This document shows positions 46,055 to 57,066 of a stretch of DNA of 64,000 bases, in pieces. The DNA comes from Actinomadura rubteroloni (GTDB lineage Bacteria > Actinomycetota > Actinomycetes > Streptosporangiales > Streptosporangiaceae), in contig NZ_MTBP01000005.1 of the NCBI RefSeq assembly GCF_002911665.1, forward strand, positions 62,001 to 126,000. Reading direction: 5' to 3'. The first letter of the stretch is position 1. Each line of letters begins with the position of its first letter. The notes under the pieces are model-generated. The model was not told the origin of the DNA. It did not search any database and worked only from the letters and a program-made list of their open reading frames with translations. The position numbers were made by a program, and so were the translations under genes.

Positions 46055-46651
46055 GTGGCGGTGAGCAGCGGCGAGGGCAAGGCGACCCCCGACAGGCGCA
46101 GGGCGTCCGAGCACGCCGGTGAGCAGGGTCTGCTCTTCGACGCGCAGGTGTCGGCACCGCCCGGCGACGTCGGCTACCGCGGCCCCACGGCGTGCGCGGC
46201 GGCGGGCATCACCTACCGGCAGCTCGACTACTGGGCGCGCACGGGGCTGGTGACGCCGGGCGTCCGGTCCGCGCACGGCTCGGGCAGCCAGCGGCTGTAC
46301 GGGTTCCGGGACGTGCTGGTGCTGAAGGTCGTCAAGCGGCTGCTGGACACGGGCGTGTCCCTCCAGCAGATCCGGACGGCGGTCACCCATCTGCGCGACC
46401 GCGGCGTCAACGACCTGGCGCAGATCACGCTCATGAGCGACGGCGTCAGCGTGTACGAGTGCACCTCGGCCGACGAGGTCGTGGACCTGCTCCAGGGCGG
46501 GCAGGGCGTGTTCGGGATCGCGCTCGGCCGGGTCTGGCAGGAGGTCGAGGGCAGCCTCGCCGAACTGCCCGCCGAGCAGGCCGCCGTCGAGGACGGCGGG
46601 CAGCCGCAGGACGAGCTGGCGCACCGCCGCCGCGCCCGCAAGACCGGCTGA
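46055..46651 (+). CDS. MerR-family regulator, Rv1830-like
   Basis: A 198-residue protein with a central MerR HTH (about residues 40-110: YRGPTACAAAGITYRQLDYWARTGLVTPGVRSAHGSGSQRLYGFRDVLVLKVVKRLLDTG) and a C-terminal domain (QITLMSDGVSVYECTSADEVVDLLQGGQGVFGIALGRVWQEVEG). The order garA-ftsR-DUF151-MerR matches Rv1827-Rv1830, so this corresponds to Rv1830, a regulator linked to mycobacterial cell division. The basic N-terminal 35 residues and C-terminal tail are less conserved. GTG start behind GGAGG. Confidence 0.9.
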   Translation: MAVSSGEGKATPDRRRASEHAGEQGLLFDAQVSAPPGDVGYRGPTACAAAGITYRQLDYWARTGLVTPGVRSAHGSGSQRLYGFRDVLVLKVVKRLLDTGVSLQQIRTAVTHLRDRGVNDLAQITLMSDGVSVYECTSADEVVDLLQGGQGVFGIALGRVWQEVEGSLAELPAEQAAVEDGGQPQDELAHRRRARKTG

Positions 46652-46658
46652 GCGTCGC

Positions 46659-49109
46659 TCAGATCGCCTCCTTGCGCTGGAGGTAGGCGAACGCGGCCCA
46701 GCCGGGCAGCACCGGCAGCCACAGGGTCAGCAGCCGGAACAGCAGTACCCCCGACGTCGCGGTCTCCGCGCTCAGCCCGGAGATCGTCAGCGCCAGTGTC
46801 AGCGCCCCCTCGACCGCCCCGAGGCCGCCCGGCGTGGGCGCGGCGTTGCCGAGGGCGTTGGCGGTCAGGTACACCACGACCATCGTCGTCCACGGCAGCG
46901 CGCCGCCGAACGCGCGGACCGAGGCGTCCAGGCAGGTGACGAACGTGACGGTCATGAGCAGCGTCCCGCCGAGGCCGGTGCTGAGCTTGCGGGGGGACTG
47001 AAGGACGTCCACCAGCCGCGGCACGACGCCGGAGAACATGGCCCGCAGCCGCGCGGTGACGAGCCGCCGCACACGCGGGATCGTTAGCGCCGCCGCCGCG
47101 ACCGCCGCGACCGCGAGCAGCACGACGACGATCAGCCGGGACGGCGCGAGGTCGCGCGTGGCGTTGCCCGCCGACCCGGTGACGAACCCGAACACCACCA
47201 GCAGCAGGACGTGGCTGAACACGGCCGTGAGCTGCGACGCGCCGACGCTCGTCACGGCCGCGCCCGGCCGCACCCCGGAACGTTGCAGGTAGCGGGTGTT
47301 GACCGCCACGGCGCTCACCGCCGACGGCGCCACGAGCTTGACGAACGACGCCGCGACCTGGACGATCACCGTCCGCCCGAGCGGCAGCCGCTCGGGCACG
47401 AACCCGAGCAGCAGCAGCGCCGACGCCAGGTACGTCCCGGCCGACGCGGCGAGCCCGACGAGCACCCACCCCCACTGCGCGGTGGACACCAGGTGCATCA
47501 GGTTGATGCTGCTGACCTGCGGGATGACGATGTAGGCGGCGATGCTCGCGGCGACGATCGTCACGATCGTCCGGGGCCGGAAGCGCTCCAGCCGGACCGG
47601 CGGCGCCTCGTTCTCGGGCTCCAGCCGCAGGATCTGCTCGCGGATCCGGGCGAGGACGTCGCGCTCGCGGCGCAGGGCGGCCCGGGTGCCGCGCGACAGC
47701 GCCACGCCCTGCAGCAGCGGGACGGCGGCGGCGAGCGGGGCCTCCCCGAGCACGGCGGCGGCGGTCGCGACGGCGCGCTCGGGCCCGGCGCGCAGCGCGA
47801 GCGTGGCGAGGAGCTGGGCGAGGTCGAGGCGGAGCGCGAGGTCCCCGGCGGCGGTCTCGCCGACGTCCAGATGGCGGAGCCAGACGCGGCCGGCCTCGTC
47901 GACGAGCAGCGCGTCGTCCTCCAGCCGCCGGTGCGCGAGCCGCGCGGCCTGGAGCTTGGCGAACTGGCGCCAGGCGTCGTCCAGGAGCGCGTCGGTGACG
48001 TCCTCGCCGGGCAGCTCGCGCAGGCTGCGGGCCGGGACGTGCTCGTAGGCCAGCAGCGCCGCCTCGGTGCCGACCTCGCACGCGCCGAGGAGCCGCTGCG
48101 TCCGGGCGCCGGACGCGTGCACCGCGTACGCCATCAGCGACTCCTGCTCCAGCGACCGGCGCAGAGACCGCACGGCGCGGCGCGGAACCGTGTCGCGGAA
48201 CCGGACGAGCCGCCACACGCGGCGCAGCAGGCCCGCGCTCTGGGTGTCGCGGTCCAGGACGTGGACGTCCAGGCGCCAGCCCTCGTCGTCGGCGAGCGCG
48301 ACGCCGTAGCGGCGCGGGTCCTCGTCGTCGGCCGAGATCCGGCGGGCGCGGACGGGCCGCAGCCCGATCCGGGCGAGCGCCGCGACGACCGTGGCGCCGG
48401 ACGGCCGGGGGTTCGGCGCGCCGACGGCGTAGAGCGTGCCGTAACCGATCGCGCGGCCGAGGAAGTAGGTCGCGGCCAGCGCCGCCACCGACGCGTAGGA
48501 CGCGGTGAGCCCGGTGAGCGCGGCCAGCCCGATCATCGACCACGTCGCGATCTGCCAGCGTCCCCGGCCCGCCATCCCGACCGCGCTGACGAACGCGATC
48601 ACCGGCGCGATGTCGGTGTGGACGGGCTGGGACCCGGCGCCGCCCCAGATCAGCGAGTCCAGCACCCCGCCGGGCGCGGCGGGCGCGACGAAGTCGTCCA
48701 GCACGATCGTCAGCCCGAGCGTGATCACGGCGGCGAGCAGGGCGATGGCGACGCGGACGCCGTCGCGGCGCAGCACCCGCTCCACCGCGAACGCGACCGG
48801 GACGGCCAGCACGCCGAAGCTGGAGCACAGCGTCGCCAGGGTCAGCAGCAGGCGCGGCGCGTGCGCGGTCCCGGCGGCGATGTCGGTCTCGATGCCGTGC
48901 GCGGTCTGCTGCGCGATCGACACGAGCAGCATGACCCCGGCGAGGCCGATCAGCGACGCGGCGAAGCGGATGGCGTCGGCGGGACGCCGGATGCGCTCGG
49001 GGAGTTTCGGCTCGTCCACCCGCGGCGCGGGCGCAGGAGCGGCGGGGCCGGGGACGGTTTCGGGCGCCGTCGGGTTCGACGGCCGGTCCGGCCGGCGCAC
49101 ACGCTCCAC
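46659..49109 (-). CDS. Large flippase-like (LPG-synthase TM) membrane protein with kinase-like middle region
   Basis: An 816-residue membrane protein. Residues 45-240 hold about six helices. Residues 250-480 form a soluble region with a kinase-C-lobe-like order (AHRRLEDDALLVDEAGRVWLRHLDVGE) in which HRD, Asn and DFG equivalents are not preserved. Residues 495-816 form a LPG_synthase_TM/YbhN-like flippase domain with about eight helices (NTRYLQRSGVRPGAAVTSVGASQL and APTPGGLGAVEGAL). MprF relatives flip aminoacyl lipids, but no aminoacyl-transferase domain is visible here. It is transcribed toward the MerR gene and away from gcvP. Function and substrate are unknown. Confidence 0.8.
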   Translation of the reverse strand: MERVRRPDRPSNPTAPETVPGPAAPAPAPRVDEPKLPERIRRPADAIRFAASLIGLAGVMLLVSIAQQTAHGIETDIAAGTAHAPRLLLTLATLCSSFGVLAVPVAFAVERVLRRDGVRVAIALLAAVITLGLTIVLDDFVAPAAPGGVLDSLIWGGAGSQPVHTDIAPVIAFVSAVGMAGRGRWQIATWSMIGLAALTGLTASYASVAALAATYFLGRAIGYGTLYAVGAPNPRPSGATVVAALARIGLRPVRARRISADDEDPRRYGVALADDEGWRLDVHVLDRDTQSAGLLRRVWRLVRFRDTVPRRAVRSLRRSLEQESLMAYAVHASGARTQRLLGACEVGTEAALLAYEHVPARSLRELPGEDVTDALLDDAWRQFAKLQAARLAHRRLEDDALLVDEAGRVWLRHLDVGETAAGDLALRLDLAQLLATLALRAGPERAVATAAAVLGEAPLAAAVPLLQGVALSRGTRAALRRERDVLARIREQILRLEPENEAPPVRLERFRPRTIVTIVAASIAAYIVIPQVSSINLMHLVSTAQWGWVLVGLAASAGTYLASALLLLGFVPERLPLGRTVIVQVAASFVKLVAPSAVSAVAVNTRYLQRSGVRPGAAVTSVGASQLTAVFSHVLLLVVFGFVTGSAGNATRDLAPSRLIVVVLLAVAAVAAAALTIPRVRRLVTARLRAMFSGVVPRLVDVLQSPRKLSTGLGGTLLMTVTFVTCLDASVRAFGGALPWTTMVVVYLTANALGNAAPTPGGLGAVEGALTLALTISGLSAETATSGVLLFRLLTLWLPVLPGWAAFAYLQRKEAI

Positions 49110-49257
49110 CCAGCACCCCTCGTCTCCGTCGGCCGTGAGCTGTGGTTATCGTACTGGCCGGGCTCCGCGCCGGTCGCCGCAGCGCCCCGGCGGGCCGGGG
49201 TGCGGGACGCGCCCGGCCGTTGGATAGAGTCGATCACGGACAGCCGTCGACCCCGCG

Positions 49258-49444
49258 CGGGAGAGATCCCGGGCCGCCAGCGCCGGGACGCCGAAGGGGC
49301 AACCCTCCCCGGAACCTCTCAGGCAAAAGGACCGCGCGGACGAGGCGCCTCTGGAAAGCGGGCTCCGCCGTGCGCGGGCCACACCGAAGGGGAAACCCCG
49401 CTCGCGGGCGGGGGAAGCTCTCAGGTGCCATGACAGAGGGGGAG
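49258..49444 (+). promoter_or_regulatory. Tandem glycine riboswitch
   Basis: Two consecutive aptamers are recognisable. The first has GGGAGAG, CGCCGAAGGGGCAA, CTCTCAGGCAAAAGGAC and CTCTGGAAAGC; the second has CACCGAAGGGGAAA, CTCTCAGGT and GACAGAGGGG. They stand ahead of gcvP in the correct orientation. GGGGGAGA at the end of the second aptamer can pair with TCTCCC near the gcvP ribosome site (AGGAGG 49488-49493), suggesting translational control. In known cases glycine binding turns expression on. Confidence 0.95.
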
Positions 49445-49503
49445 AAGGCAGGAGACCGGTGACGCGTCTCACCGACCGCTGCAGCCCCAGGAGGCTCTCC
49501 CAC

Positions 49504-52371
<2,868 letters not shown>

Positions 52372-52378
52372 CCCGCGC

Positions 52379-52406
52379 GGGCGCGGCGGACCCGTCCGCC
52401 GCGCCC
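52379..52406 (+). terminator. Terminator after gcvP
   Basis: A perfect 13-bp stem (GGGCGCGGCGGAC 52379-52391 with 52394-52406) and a 2-nt loop start 7 nt after the gcvP stop codon. Confidence 0.78.
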
Positions 52407-52494
52407 GTCCGGCCGCGCGTCGCGGGTGGGCCCGGGGGCCGGCGAACGCTAGGCTTCTGGGCGCCGACCCCGACCCCCAGAGGGCAGTAGACCG

Positions 52495-53622
52495 ATGAGC
52501 GACACGCCGGATCCGGCGCAGTTGTGCGAGCGCGCCCGCGCGCTCGCCGAGAACGGCGACCCCGGCGGCGCCGCCCGGCTGTTCGAGCAGGTGCTCGACC
52601 TCGGCGACACCCCGCACCGGGCGCGTGCCGCGCTCGGCCTCGCGGTCGTCCTGGACGACGCCGGCGACGTCGCGGGGGCACGTGCCGCCGACCGCGCCGC
52701 CATCGCCACCGGCGACCCCGAGTACGGGCCGCGCGCCGCCTACCACCTCGCTCTCACGCACGAGCGCGCGGGCGAGCGCGACCAGGCCGCGCCCGCCTGG
52801 CGGACGGTCGTGGAGTTCGGCAACCCCGCCTACCTGCCGCCCGCCCGGCTCGCGCTGGCCCGCATCGCCGACGACGCCGGGGACTTCGCCGCCGCCCGCG
52901 AGCACTGGGAGGAGGCCGTCGCGACCGGCGACCCCGAGTACGGCACGCTCGCCGCGCACGACCTCGCGCAGCGGCTGCTGGAACGCGGCGAGCCGGCCCG
53001 CGCCCAGCGCGTCCTCACCGCGGGGCTGAAGCTCATCGAGCCCGGCGGTGCCCCGTACGCGTACGCCCGGCTCGCCGTCGCGCTCGGCATCGCCTGCCTG
53101 GACCAGGCGATCGGCGCGTTCGGCGCCGCCCTCGCCGACGGCCCCGCCGACCCCGAGGTCGCGCCGCTGGCCACCGAACTGCTCGCCCGGACGCTGCCGC
53201 TGCGCGGCCGGGGCGAGGAGGCGCGCGAGGCCTGGCGGCGCGGGCTCGCCGACCCGGCGGTGGCGGGCCAGGTCCGCGCCCGGCTGCGCCGCGACTTCGC
53301 CGCCGACGAGGAGGAGCCCGGCGACCCCGCCGCGCTGTGGTGGGAGCCGGTGCTGGAGGGCGCCGCCGCCGACGGGACGCTCCCCGCCGTCGCCGGGGAG
53401 GCGTTCGGGGCACTGGACCACATGTACGCGCTGCTGGCCGTCCGGAAGGCCGAGGACACCGACGCCCCGGCGGACCGGCGCGCCCTCGCCGAGGCCGTCC
53501 AGGTCCCCGGCGCGTACGCGTGGGGGCCGTTGCTGCACGAGAGCTTCGCCGAGCGGCTGCGCCTCGCGCTCGGCGCGCCCGCCGACGCCGACCGCGACCC
53601 GGCCGCCCCCGACCCCGCCTGA
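52495..53622 (+). CDS. Tetratricopeptide/Sel1-like repeat protein
   Basis: A 375-residue soluble protein built of roughly 36-residue helical repeats over residues 5-240. The recurring core is L-x-x-A-G-D-x-x-x-A-R-x-x-x-x-x-A-[IV]-x-[TF]-G-[DN]-P-[EA]-Y-x-x-x-A-x-x-x-L-A. The GDPEYG element appears twice exactly and once as GNPAYL. The C-terminal 110 residues are acidic and unrelated to the repeats (DEEEPGDPAALWWEPVLEG). It has no signal peptide. Such proteins act as scaffolds; the partner is unknown. It has its own likely promoter (TAGGCT near 52450). Confidence 0.8.
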   Translation: MSDTPDPAQLCERARALAENGDPGGAARLFEQVLDLGDTPHRARAALGLAVVLDDAGDVAGARAADRAAIATGDPEYGPRAAYHLALTHERAGERDQAAPAWRTVVEFGNPAYLPPARLALARIADDAGDFAAAREHWEEAVATGDPEYGTLAAHDLAQRLLERGEPARAQRVLTAGLKLIEPGGAPYAYARLAVALGIACLDQAIGAFGAALADGPADPEVAPLATELLARTLPLRGRGEEAREAWRRGLADPAVAGQVRARLRRDFAADEEEPGDPAALWWEPVLEGAAADGTLPAVAGEAFGALDHMYALLAVRKAEDTDAPADRRALAEAVQVPGAYAWGPLLHESFAERLRLALGAPADADRDPAAPDPA

Positions 53623-53750
53623 CACCGGCCCCCCCGTCCGCCACGCGTGGACGAACCGGCGTGCGTTCGCCACGGCCGCCCCGCGATCCCGACGTACAGC
53701 CGGCCGGTTACGAGACGCGCCACGAGCGGCGACCACAGGCCCCGATCCCG

Positions 53751-54536
53751 CTAGGCCGGGTTCGGGCGCACGGCTCGTTCGGCGATGCGGAGGGTGGCGC
53801 GACGGGGGAGGAGCCGGGGGAGACGGGAGAGGAGCGCGTTGACGCGGCCGTCGACGGCGCTGGGACGGCCCCGGTCCAGGGCGGCGAAGGTCGTGGCGAC
53901 GACCTGTTCGGGGCTGCGGCGCTTGCCCATGGACGCCTCCTCCGCGCCGACCACGTCGAAGAAGGGGGTGTCGGTCGAACCGGGGCAGATCGCGACGACC
54001 CGGACGCCTGTTCCGGCGGTCTCGGCCCAGAGCGCTTCGGTGAAGGAGAGCACGAACGCCTTGGTCGCCCCGTAGACGGCCATGTGCGCGATCGGCTGGA
54101 AGGCCGCCGTGCTGGCGACGTTGACCACCACCCCGGACCGGCCGGCGATCATCGCCGGGAGGAAGCGCGTGGTCAGGTCGACGACCGTCGTGCAGTTGAG
54201 GCTCACCTGCTCGGTGAGGCGTTCGGGGTCGGCGGTCGCGACGTCGCCGTGGGTGGCGAATCCGGCGTTGTTGATCAGGATGTCCACGGTCCGGCCGAGT
54301 TCGGACACGTGACCGGCGAGGATCTCGGCCGCGCCGGGCCGGGCCAGGTCCAGCGGCGCGACGTCGACGCGCACCCCGTGCGTAGTGCGCAGATCGTCGG
54401 CCAGCTCCTTGAGCTTGCTCTCCCTGCGGGCCACGAGGATCAGCGCGGCCCCGCGCGCCGCCAGCTCACGCGCGTAGGCGGCGCCGATTCCGGTGGAGGC
54501 GCCGGTGATCAGCGCCGTCCGGCCTTTGACGTCCAT
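53751..54536 (-). CDS. SDR family NAD(P)-dependent oxidoreductase
   Basis: A 261-residue classical short-chain dehydrogenase: TGASTGIG cofactor motif near the N-terminus, NNAG (INNAGFATHGDV), catalytic Ser in VNVASTAAF and Tyr-xxx-Lys in VYGATKAFVLSF, then CPGSTDTPFF. AAGGGA is best placed for the inner ATG at 54536; an earlier ATG five codons upstream is possible. It lies 76 nt downstream of a TetR gene on the same strand and has a copy of that regulator's half-operator in front of it, so it is probably part of the same regulon. Substrate unknown. Confidence 0.9.
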   Translation of the reverse strand: MDVKGRTALITGASTGIGAAYARELAARGAALILVARRESKLKELADDLRTTHGVRVDVAPLDLARPGAAEILAGHVSELGRTVDILINNAGFATHGDVATADPERLTEQVSLNCTTVVDLTTRFLPAMIAGRSGVVVNVASTAAFQPIAHMAVYGATKAFVLSFTEALWAETAGTGVRVVAICPGSTDTPFFDVVGAEEASMGKRRSPEQVVATTFAALDRGRPSAVDGRVNALLSRLPRLLPRRATLRIAERAVRPNPA

Positions 54537-54559
54537 GACGGTTCCCTTCATTTAAACAG

Positions 54560-54572
54560 CTTGGACGGTATG
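54560..54572 (-). promoter_or_regulatory. TetR half-operator before the SDR gene
   Basis: Read on the minus strand this is CATACCGTCCAAG, which matches 11 of 13 positions of CATACCGGCCAGG from the large palindrome in the TetR/SRPBCC spacer. It is 24 nt upstream of the SDR start, so the same repressor may act here. Confidence 0.55.
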
Positions 54573-54612
54573 TTTTCGTCCCGGACGTTCGCGCGCCGGG
54601 GTCCAGGAGTCC

Positions 54613-55239
54613 TCAGTCGCGGACGAGCGCGAGTTCCGTGAGTTCGAGCAGGACGCGCGCCCGTTCGGCGAACCGCTCGCCCGCCTGCTCGCCGGGATCC
54701 AGGACGTCGGTCAGCGACTTCAGCCCGTCGAAGGCCCCCACCAGCACGACGGCCAGGGCCTCGGGATCCGGGCCCGCCCGGAGTTCCCCGTTCGCCTGGC
54801 CGTCCCGGATCAGGCCGGCCACGAAGTCCACCCATCGCCGCATCGGCCGCCGGACCTGGTCCGCGGCCGCGGGATCGTCCGACAGCTCCCTGGTCAGGCG
54901 GGTGACGCTCCACGCTCCCGGATCGTCGCGGATCAGGTCGAGCATCGCGTGGACGAGCGCCCGCAGCCGCCCGGGCGCTCCGGACGCGGCCAGCACCCGT
55001 CCGCCGACCTTCTCCAGCCACCGCGCCTGCTGGTCCTCCAGCACGGCCAGCGCCAGCTCCCGCTTCGACGGGAAGTAGAAGTAGAAGGCGCCCTTGGTCA
55101 GCCCGGACGCCGCGATCAGCTCGTTCTGCGTGGTGGCGGTGTAGCCGCGTTCCGCGAACACCCGCGCCGCCGTCGCCAGCAGGAACGCGCGGGTGGCCTC
55201 GCCCTTGGGCGTCGCCGGGTTCTTCGTCGACTGGGTCAC
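54613..55239 (-). CDS. TetR-family regulator of the SDR/SRPBCC locus
   Basis: A 208-residue TetR protein: HTH region ATRAFLLATAARVFAERGYTATTQNELIAASGLTKGAFYFYFPSKRELA and a helical ligand domain (TetR_C type). On the minus strand TTTACA (55273-55268) and TATTCT (55251-55246) are 16 nt apart and the GTG is 6 nt beyond the -10, giving a leaderless mRNA. This supports the GTG over longer frames that would cross the operator. It is divergent from the SRPBCC gene and is followed by the SDR gene. The 19-bp-arm palindrome overlaps its promoter. Confidence 0.9.
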   Translation of the reverse strand: MTQSTKNPATPKGEATRAFLLATAARVFAERGYTATTQNELIAASGLTKGAFYFYFPSKRELALAVLEDQQARWLEKVGGRVLAASGAPGRLRALVHAMLDLIRDDPGAWSVTRLTRELSDDPAAADQVRRPMRRWVDFVAGLIRDGQANGELRAGPDPEALAVVLVGAFDGLKSLTDVLDPGEQAGERFAERARVLLELTELALVRD

Positions 55240-55250
55240 GCGCCCAGAAT

Positions 55251-55299
55251 AAACCTCCTGGCCGGTATGTAAACCCTTGACATACCGGCCAGGAGGTTT
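55251..55299. promoter_or_regulatory. Large perfect palindrome: divergent operator and terminator-like hairpin
   Basis: AAACCTCCTGGCCGGTATG (55251-55269) and its exact reverse complement (55281-55299) flank an 11-nt loop. The loop and arms contain TTGACA (55277-55282), a -35 for the SRPBCC gene, and the TetR promoter on the other strand. A run of seven T follows on the plus strand. It is probably the TetR operator; as RNA it would also form a terminator-like hairpin for any plus-strand transcript entering from upstream. Confidence 0.85.
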
Positions 55300-55331
55300 T
55301 TTTCTTGAGACCTCACGCACAAGGAGCGGCC

Positions 55332-55832
55332 ATGATGATCAGAAACCTCGCGAGCGTCCTCGACGACATCCCCCGGATGAGCCGCCACATCCGCATCCGG
55401 CGCCCGGTCCGCGCCACCCCCGACCGGCTGTTCGAGATCATCGCGACCGGTGAGAACCAGGCCGCGTGGGCCGAGGGCTACCGCCGGACGACTTGGCACA
55501 CCCCCGTACCGCACGGCGTCGGGACCGTCCGGGACATCCACCTGCGCTGGATCTCGGTCCGCGAGCGCATGCTCGCCTGGGAGCCCGGCGCCCGCTTCGC
55601 CTTCAGCTCCGACGCGATGACCCTGCCGCTGACCCGCCGCCTCATCGAGGACATCCGGTTCCGCCCTTCCGGCGACGGCCACGCCGACCTCGACTGGCAG
55701 GTGCACTACACCCCGTCCGCGCCGTTCCGTCCGCTATCCGGAGCACTGGAACGCCGCATGTTCCGCCCGATGTTCGAGTCGTTCGCCAACGGCCTGGCCG
55801 CCTACGCCGAGGCGCACCCCCGCCTGACCTAG
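55332..55832 (+). CDS. SRPBCC family protein
   Basis: A 166-residue START-like/polyketide-cyclase-fold protein (HIRIRRPVRATPDRLFEIIATGENQAAWAEGYRR, then LEDIRF-type strand and C-terminal helix MFRPMFESFANGLAAYAEAH). AAGGAG precedes two adjacent ATG codons; the first is used here. It is divergent from the TetR gene across the large palindrome. Ligand unknown; co-regulation with the SDR suggests a common small-molecule process. Confidence 0.82.
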   Translation: MMIRNLASVLDDIPRMSRHIRIRRPVRATPDRLFEIIATGENQAAWAEGYRRTTWHTPVPHGVGTVRDIHLRWISVRERMLAWEPGARFAFSSDAMTLPLTRRLIEDIRFRPSGDGHADLDWQVHYTPSAPFRPLSGALERRMFRPMFESFANGLAAYAEAHPRLT

Positions 55833-55921
55833 CGGGCCGGGTGCTGCGGGCGCCGGTCGTGTCGGAGCGCGCGACCAGTCCGGCGACCGCAACGGCTCAC
55901 GAAGAGGCGGGCGGACGGGTG

Positions 55922-56347
55922 TCAGTCGGCCAGGTCCCGCTGCGCTATGACGTCCCGGACGCGGACGCGGATCAGCAGTTCGCCCGGGACGGCGTTGCGG
56001 CGGCCGAACTCCTCGCCGCGTTCGTCGCCCATGTAGCGGGCGCCGATGCGGATCGAGAGGGGCAGCATCGCGTCCACGTCCTCGGACAGTTCCGCCTCGC
56101 CGTGGATCGTCACGAAGGAGTAGGGCGGGGTGTCGTCCTCGACGCACAGGGACACGCGCGGCTCCCGGCGGAGGGCGCGGCCCTTGACCGTCCGGGCGCC
56201 GGTGTTGAAGACGAGGTCGTCGCCGTCCAGGACGAACCAGACGGGCGTGACGTGCGGCGTCCCGTCCTTGCGGGTGACGGCGACCTTCGCGGTGCGGGTG
56301 CCCTCGGCCACGAACTCGCGCCACTCGGGCTCGCTCATGTTCTCCAT
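55922..56347 (-). CDS. PPOX-class F420-dependent (or FMN) oxidoreductase
   Basis: A 141-residue split-barrel protein of the pyridoxamine-5'-phosphate-oxidase class, like mycobacterial Rv1155-type F420 enzymes: RTAKVAVTRKDGTPHVTPVWFVLDGDDLVFNTGARTVKGRALRREPRVSLCVED and YSFVTIHGEAEL. It probably binds F420 or a flavin; substrate unknown. The ATG at 56347 is preferred, though a GTG/ATG a few codons upstream and an ATG three codons downstream (with GGAG) are possible. It is divergent from the small hydrolase gene. Confidence 0.85.
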   Translation of the reverse strand: MENMSEPEWREFVAEGTRTAKVAVTRKDGTPHVTPVWFVLDGDDLVFNTGARTVKGRALRREPRVSLCVEDDTPPYSFVTIHGEAELSEDVDAMLPLSIRIGARYMGDERGEEFGRRNAVPGELLIRVRVRDVIAQRDLAD

Positions 56348-56369
56348 GCCCGGGAGTGTGCCCACGATG

Positions 56370-56381
56370 ATCAACGTTGAT
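56370..56381. promoter_or_regulatory. ATCAACGTTGAT palindrome between divergent genes
   Basis: A perfect 12-bp palindrome lies in the 56-bp spacer between the F420-type oxidoreductase and the hydrolase genes, just upstream of TACGGT (56391-56396), the -10 of the latter. It is well placed to control both genes. Confidence 0.6.
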
Positions 56382-56403
56382 GCGGCCCGCTACGGTGACG
56401 GGC

Positions 56404-57012
56404 ATGGAGATCGAGACGGAGCGGGGGACGGCCGAGGCGACGCTGGACGGCCCCGCCGATCCGGCCTTCCTGCTGGTGCTCACGCACGGCTCGAACGGCG
56501 GCGTGGACGCGCCGGACCTGCTGGCCGTCCGGGACGCCGCGCTCGGCGCCGGGGGCGCGGTCGCGCGCGTGCTCCAGCCGTTCCGCCGGGCGGGACGCCG
56601 CGCGCCCGGGCCGGCGGACAAGCAGGACGCGGCGTGGCTGGAGGCCGTCGCCGCCGTCCGCGCGCTGTACCCGCCGGTGCCGCTGGTGCAGGGCGGACGC
56701 AGCAACGGCGCGCGCGTCGCGTGCCGGACGGCCCGGGCCGCCGGCGCCGCGGGGGTCGTCGCGCTGGCGTTCCCGCTGCGTCCGCCGGGGCGCCCGGAGC
56801 GGTCACGGGCCGAGGAGCTGCGGACGGCGGGGGTGGAGGTGCTGGTGGTGAACGGCGACCGCGACCCGTTCGGGGTCCCGGACGCGGCGGACGCCGCGGC
56901 GGTCGTCGTCCTGCCGGGGGAACGGCACGACCTGGCGCGGGACCCGGCGGCGGCCGGGGCGGCCGCGCTGCCGTGGCTGCGCCGATGGGCCGCACCGGCC
57001 CTTTCGGGCTAG
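56404..57012 (+). CDS. Small alpha/beta hydrolase (KANL3/Tex30-like)
   Basis: A 202-residue alpha/beta hydrolase-like protein: LLVLTHGSNGGVDAPDL, QPFRRAGRRAPGPADKQDAAW, QGGRSNGARVACRTA (nucleophile elbow with Ser in GRSNG), VLVVNGDRDPFG (Asp) and PGERHDLA (His). This is the KANL3/Tex30 hydrolase-like family, of unknown substrate. TACGGT lies 7 nt before the ATG, so the mRNA is likely leaderless. It converges with the DUF5999 gene. Confidence 0.82.
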   Translation: MEIETERGTAEATLDGPADPAFLLVLTHGSNGGVDAPDLLAVRDAALGAGGAVARVLQPFRRAGRRAPGPADKQDAAWLEAVAAVRALYPPVPLVQGGRSNGARVACRTARAAGAAGVVALAFPLRPPGRPERSRAEELRTAGVEVLVVNGDRDPFGVPDAADAAAVVVLPGERHDLARDPAAAGAAALPWLRRWAAPALSG

Positions 57013-57066
57013 TCACGCGGTTCGGGCGGGGGCCGGTACGGGCACGGCCCCGGCGCCCGGGCGAGA

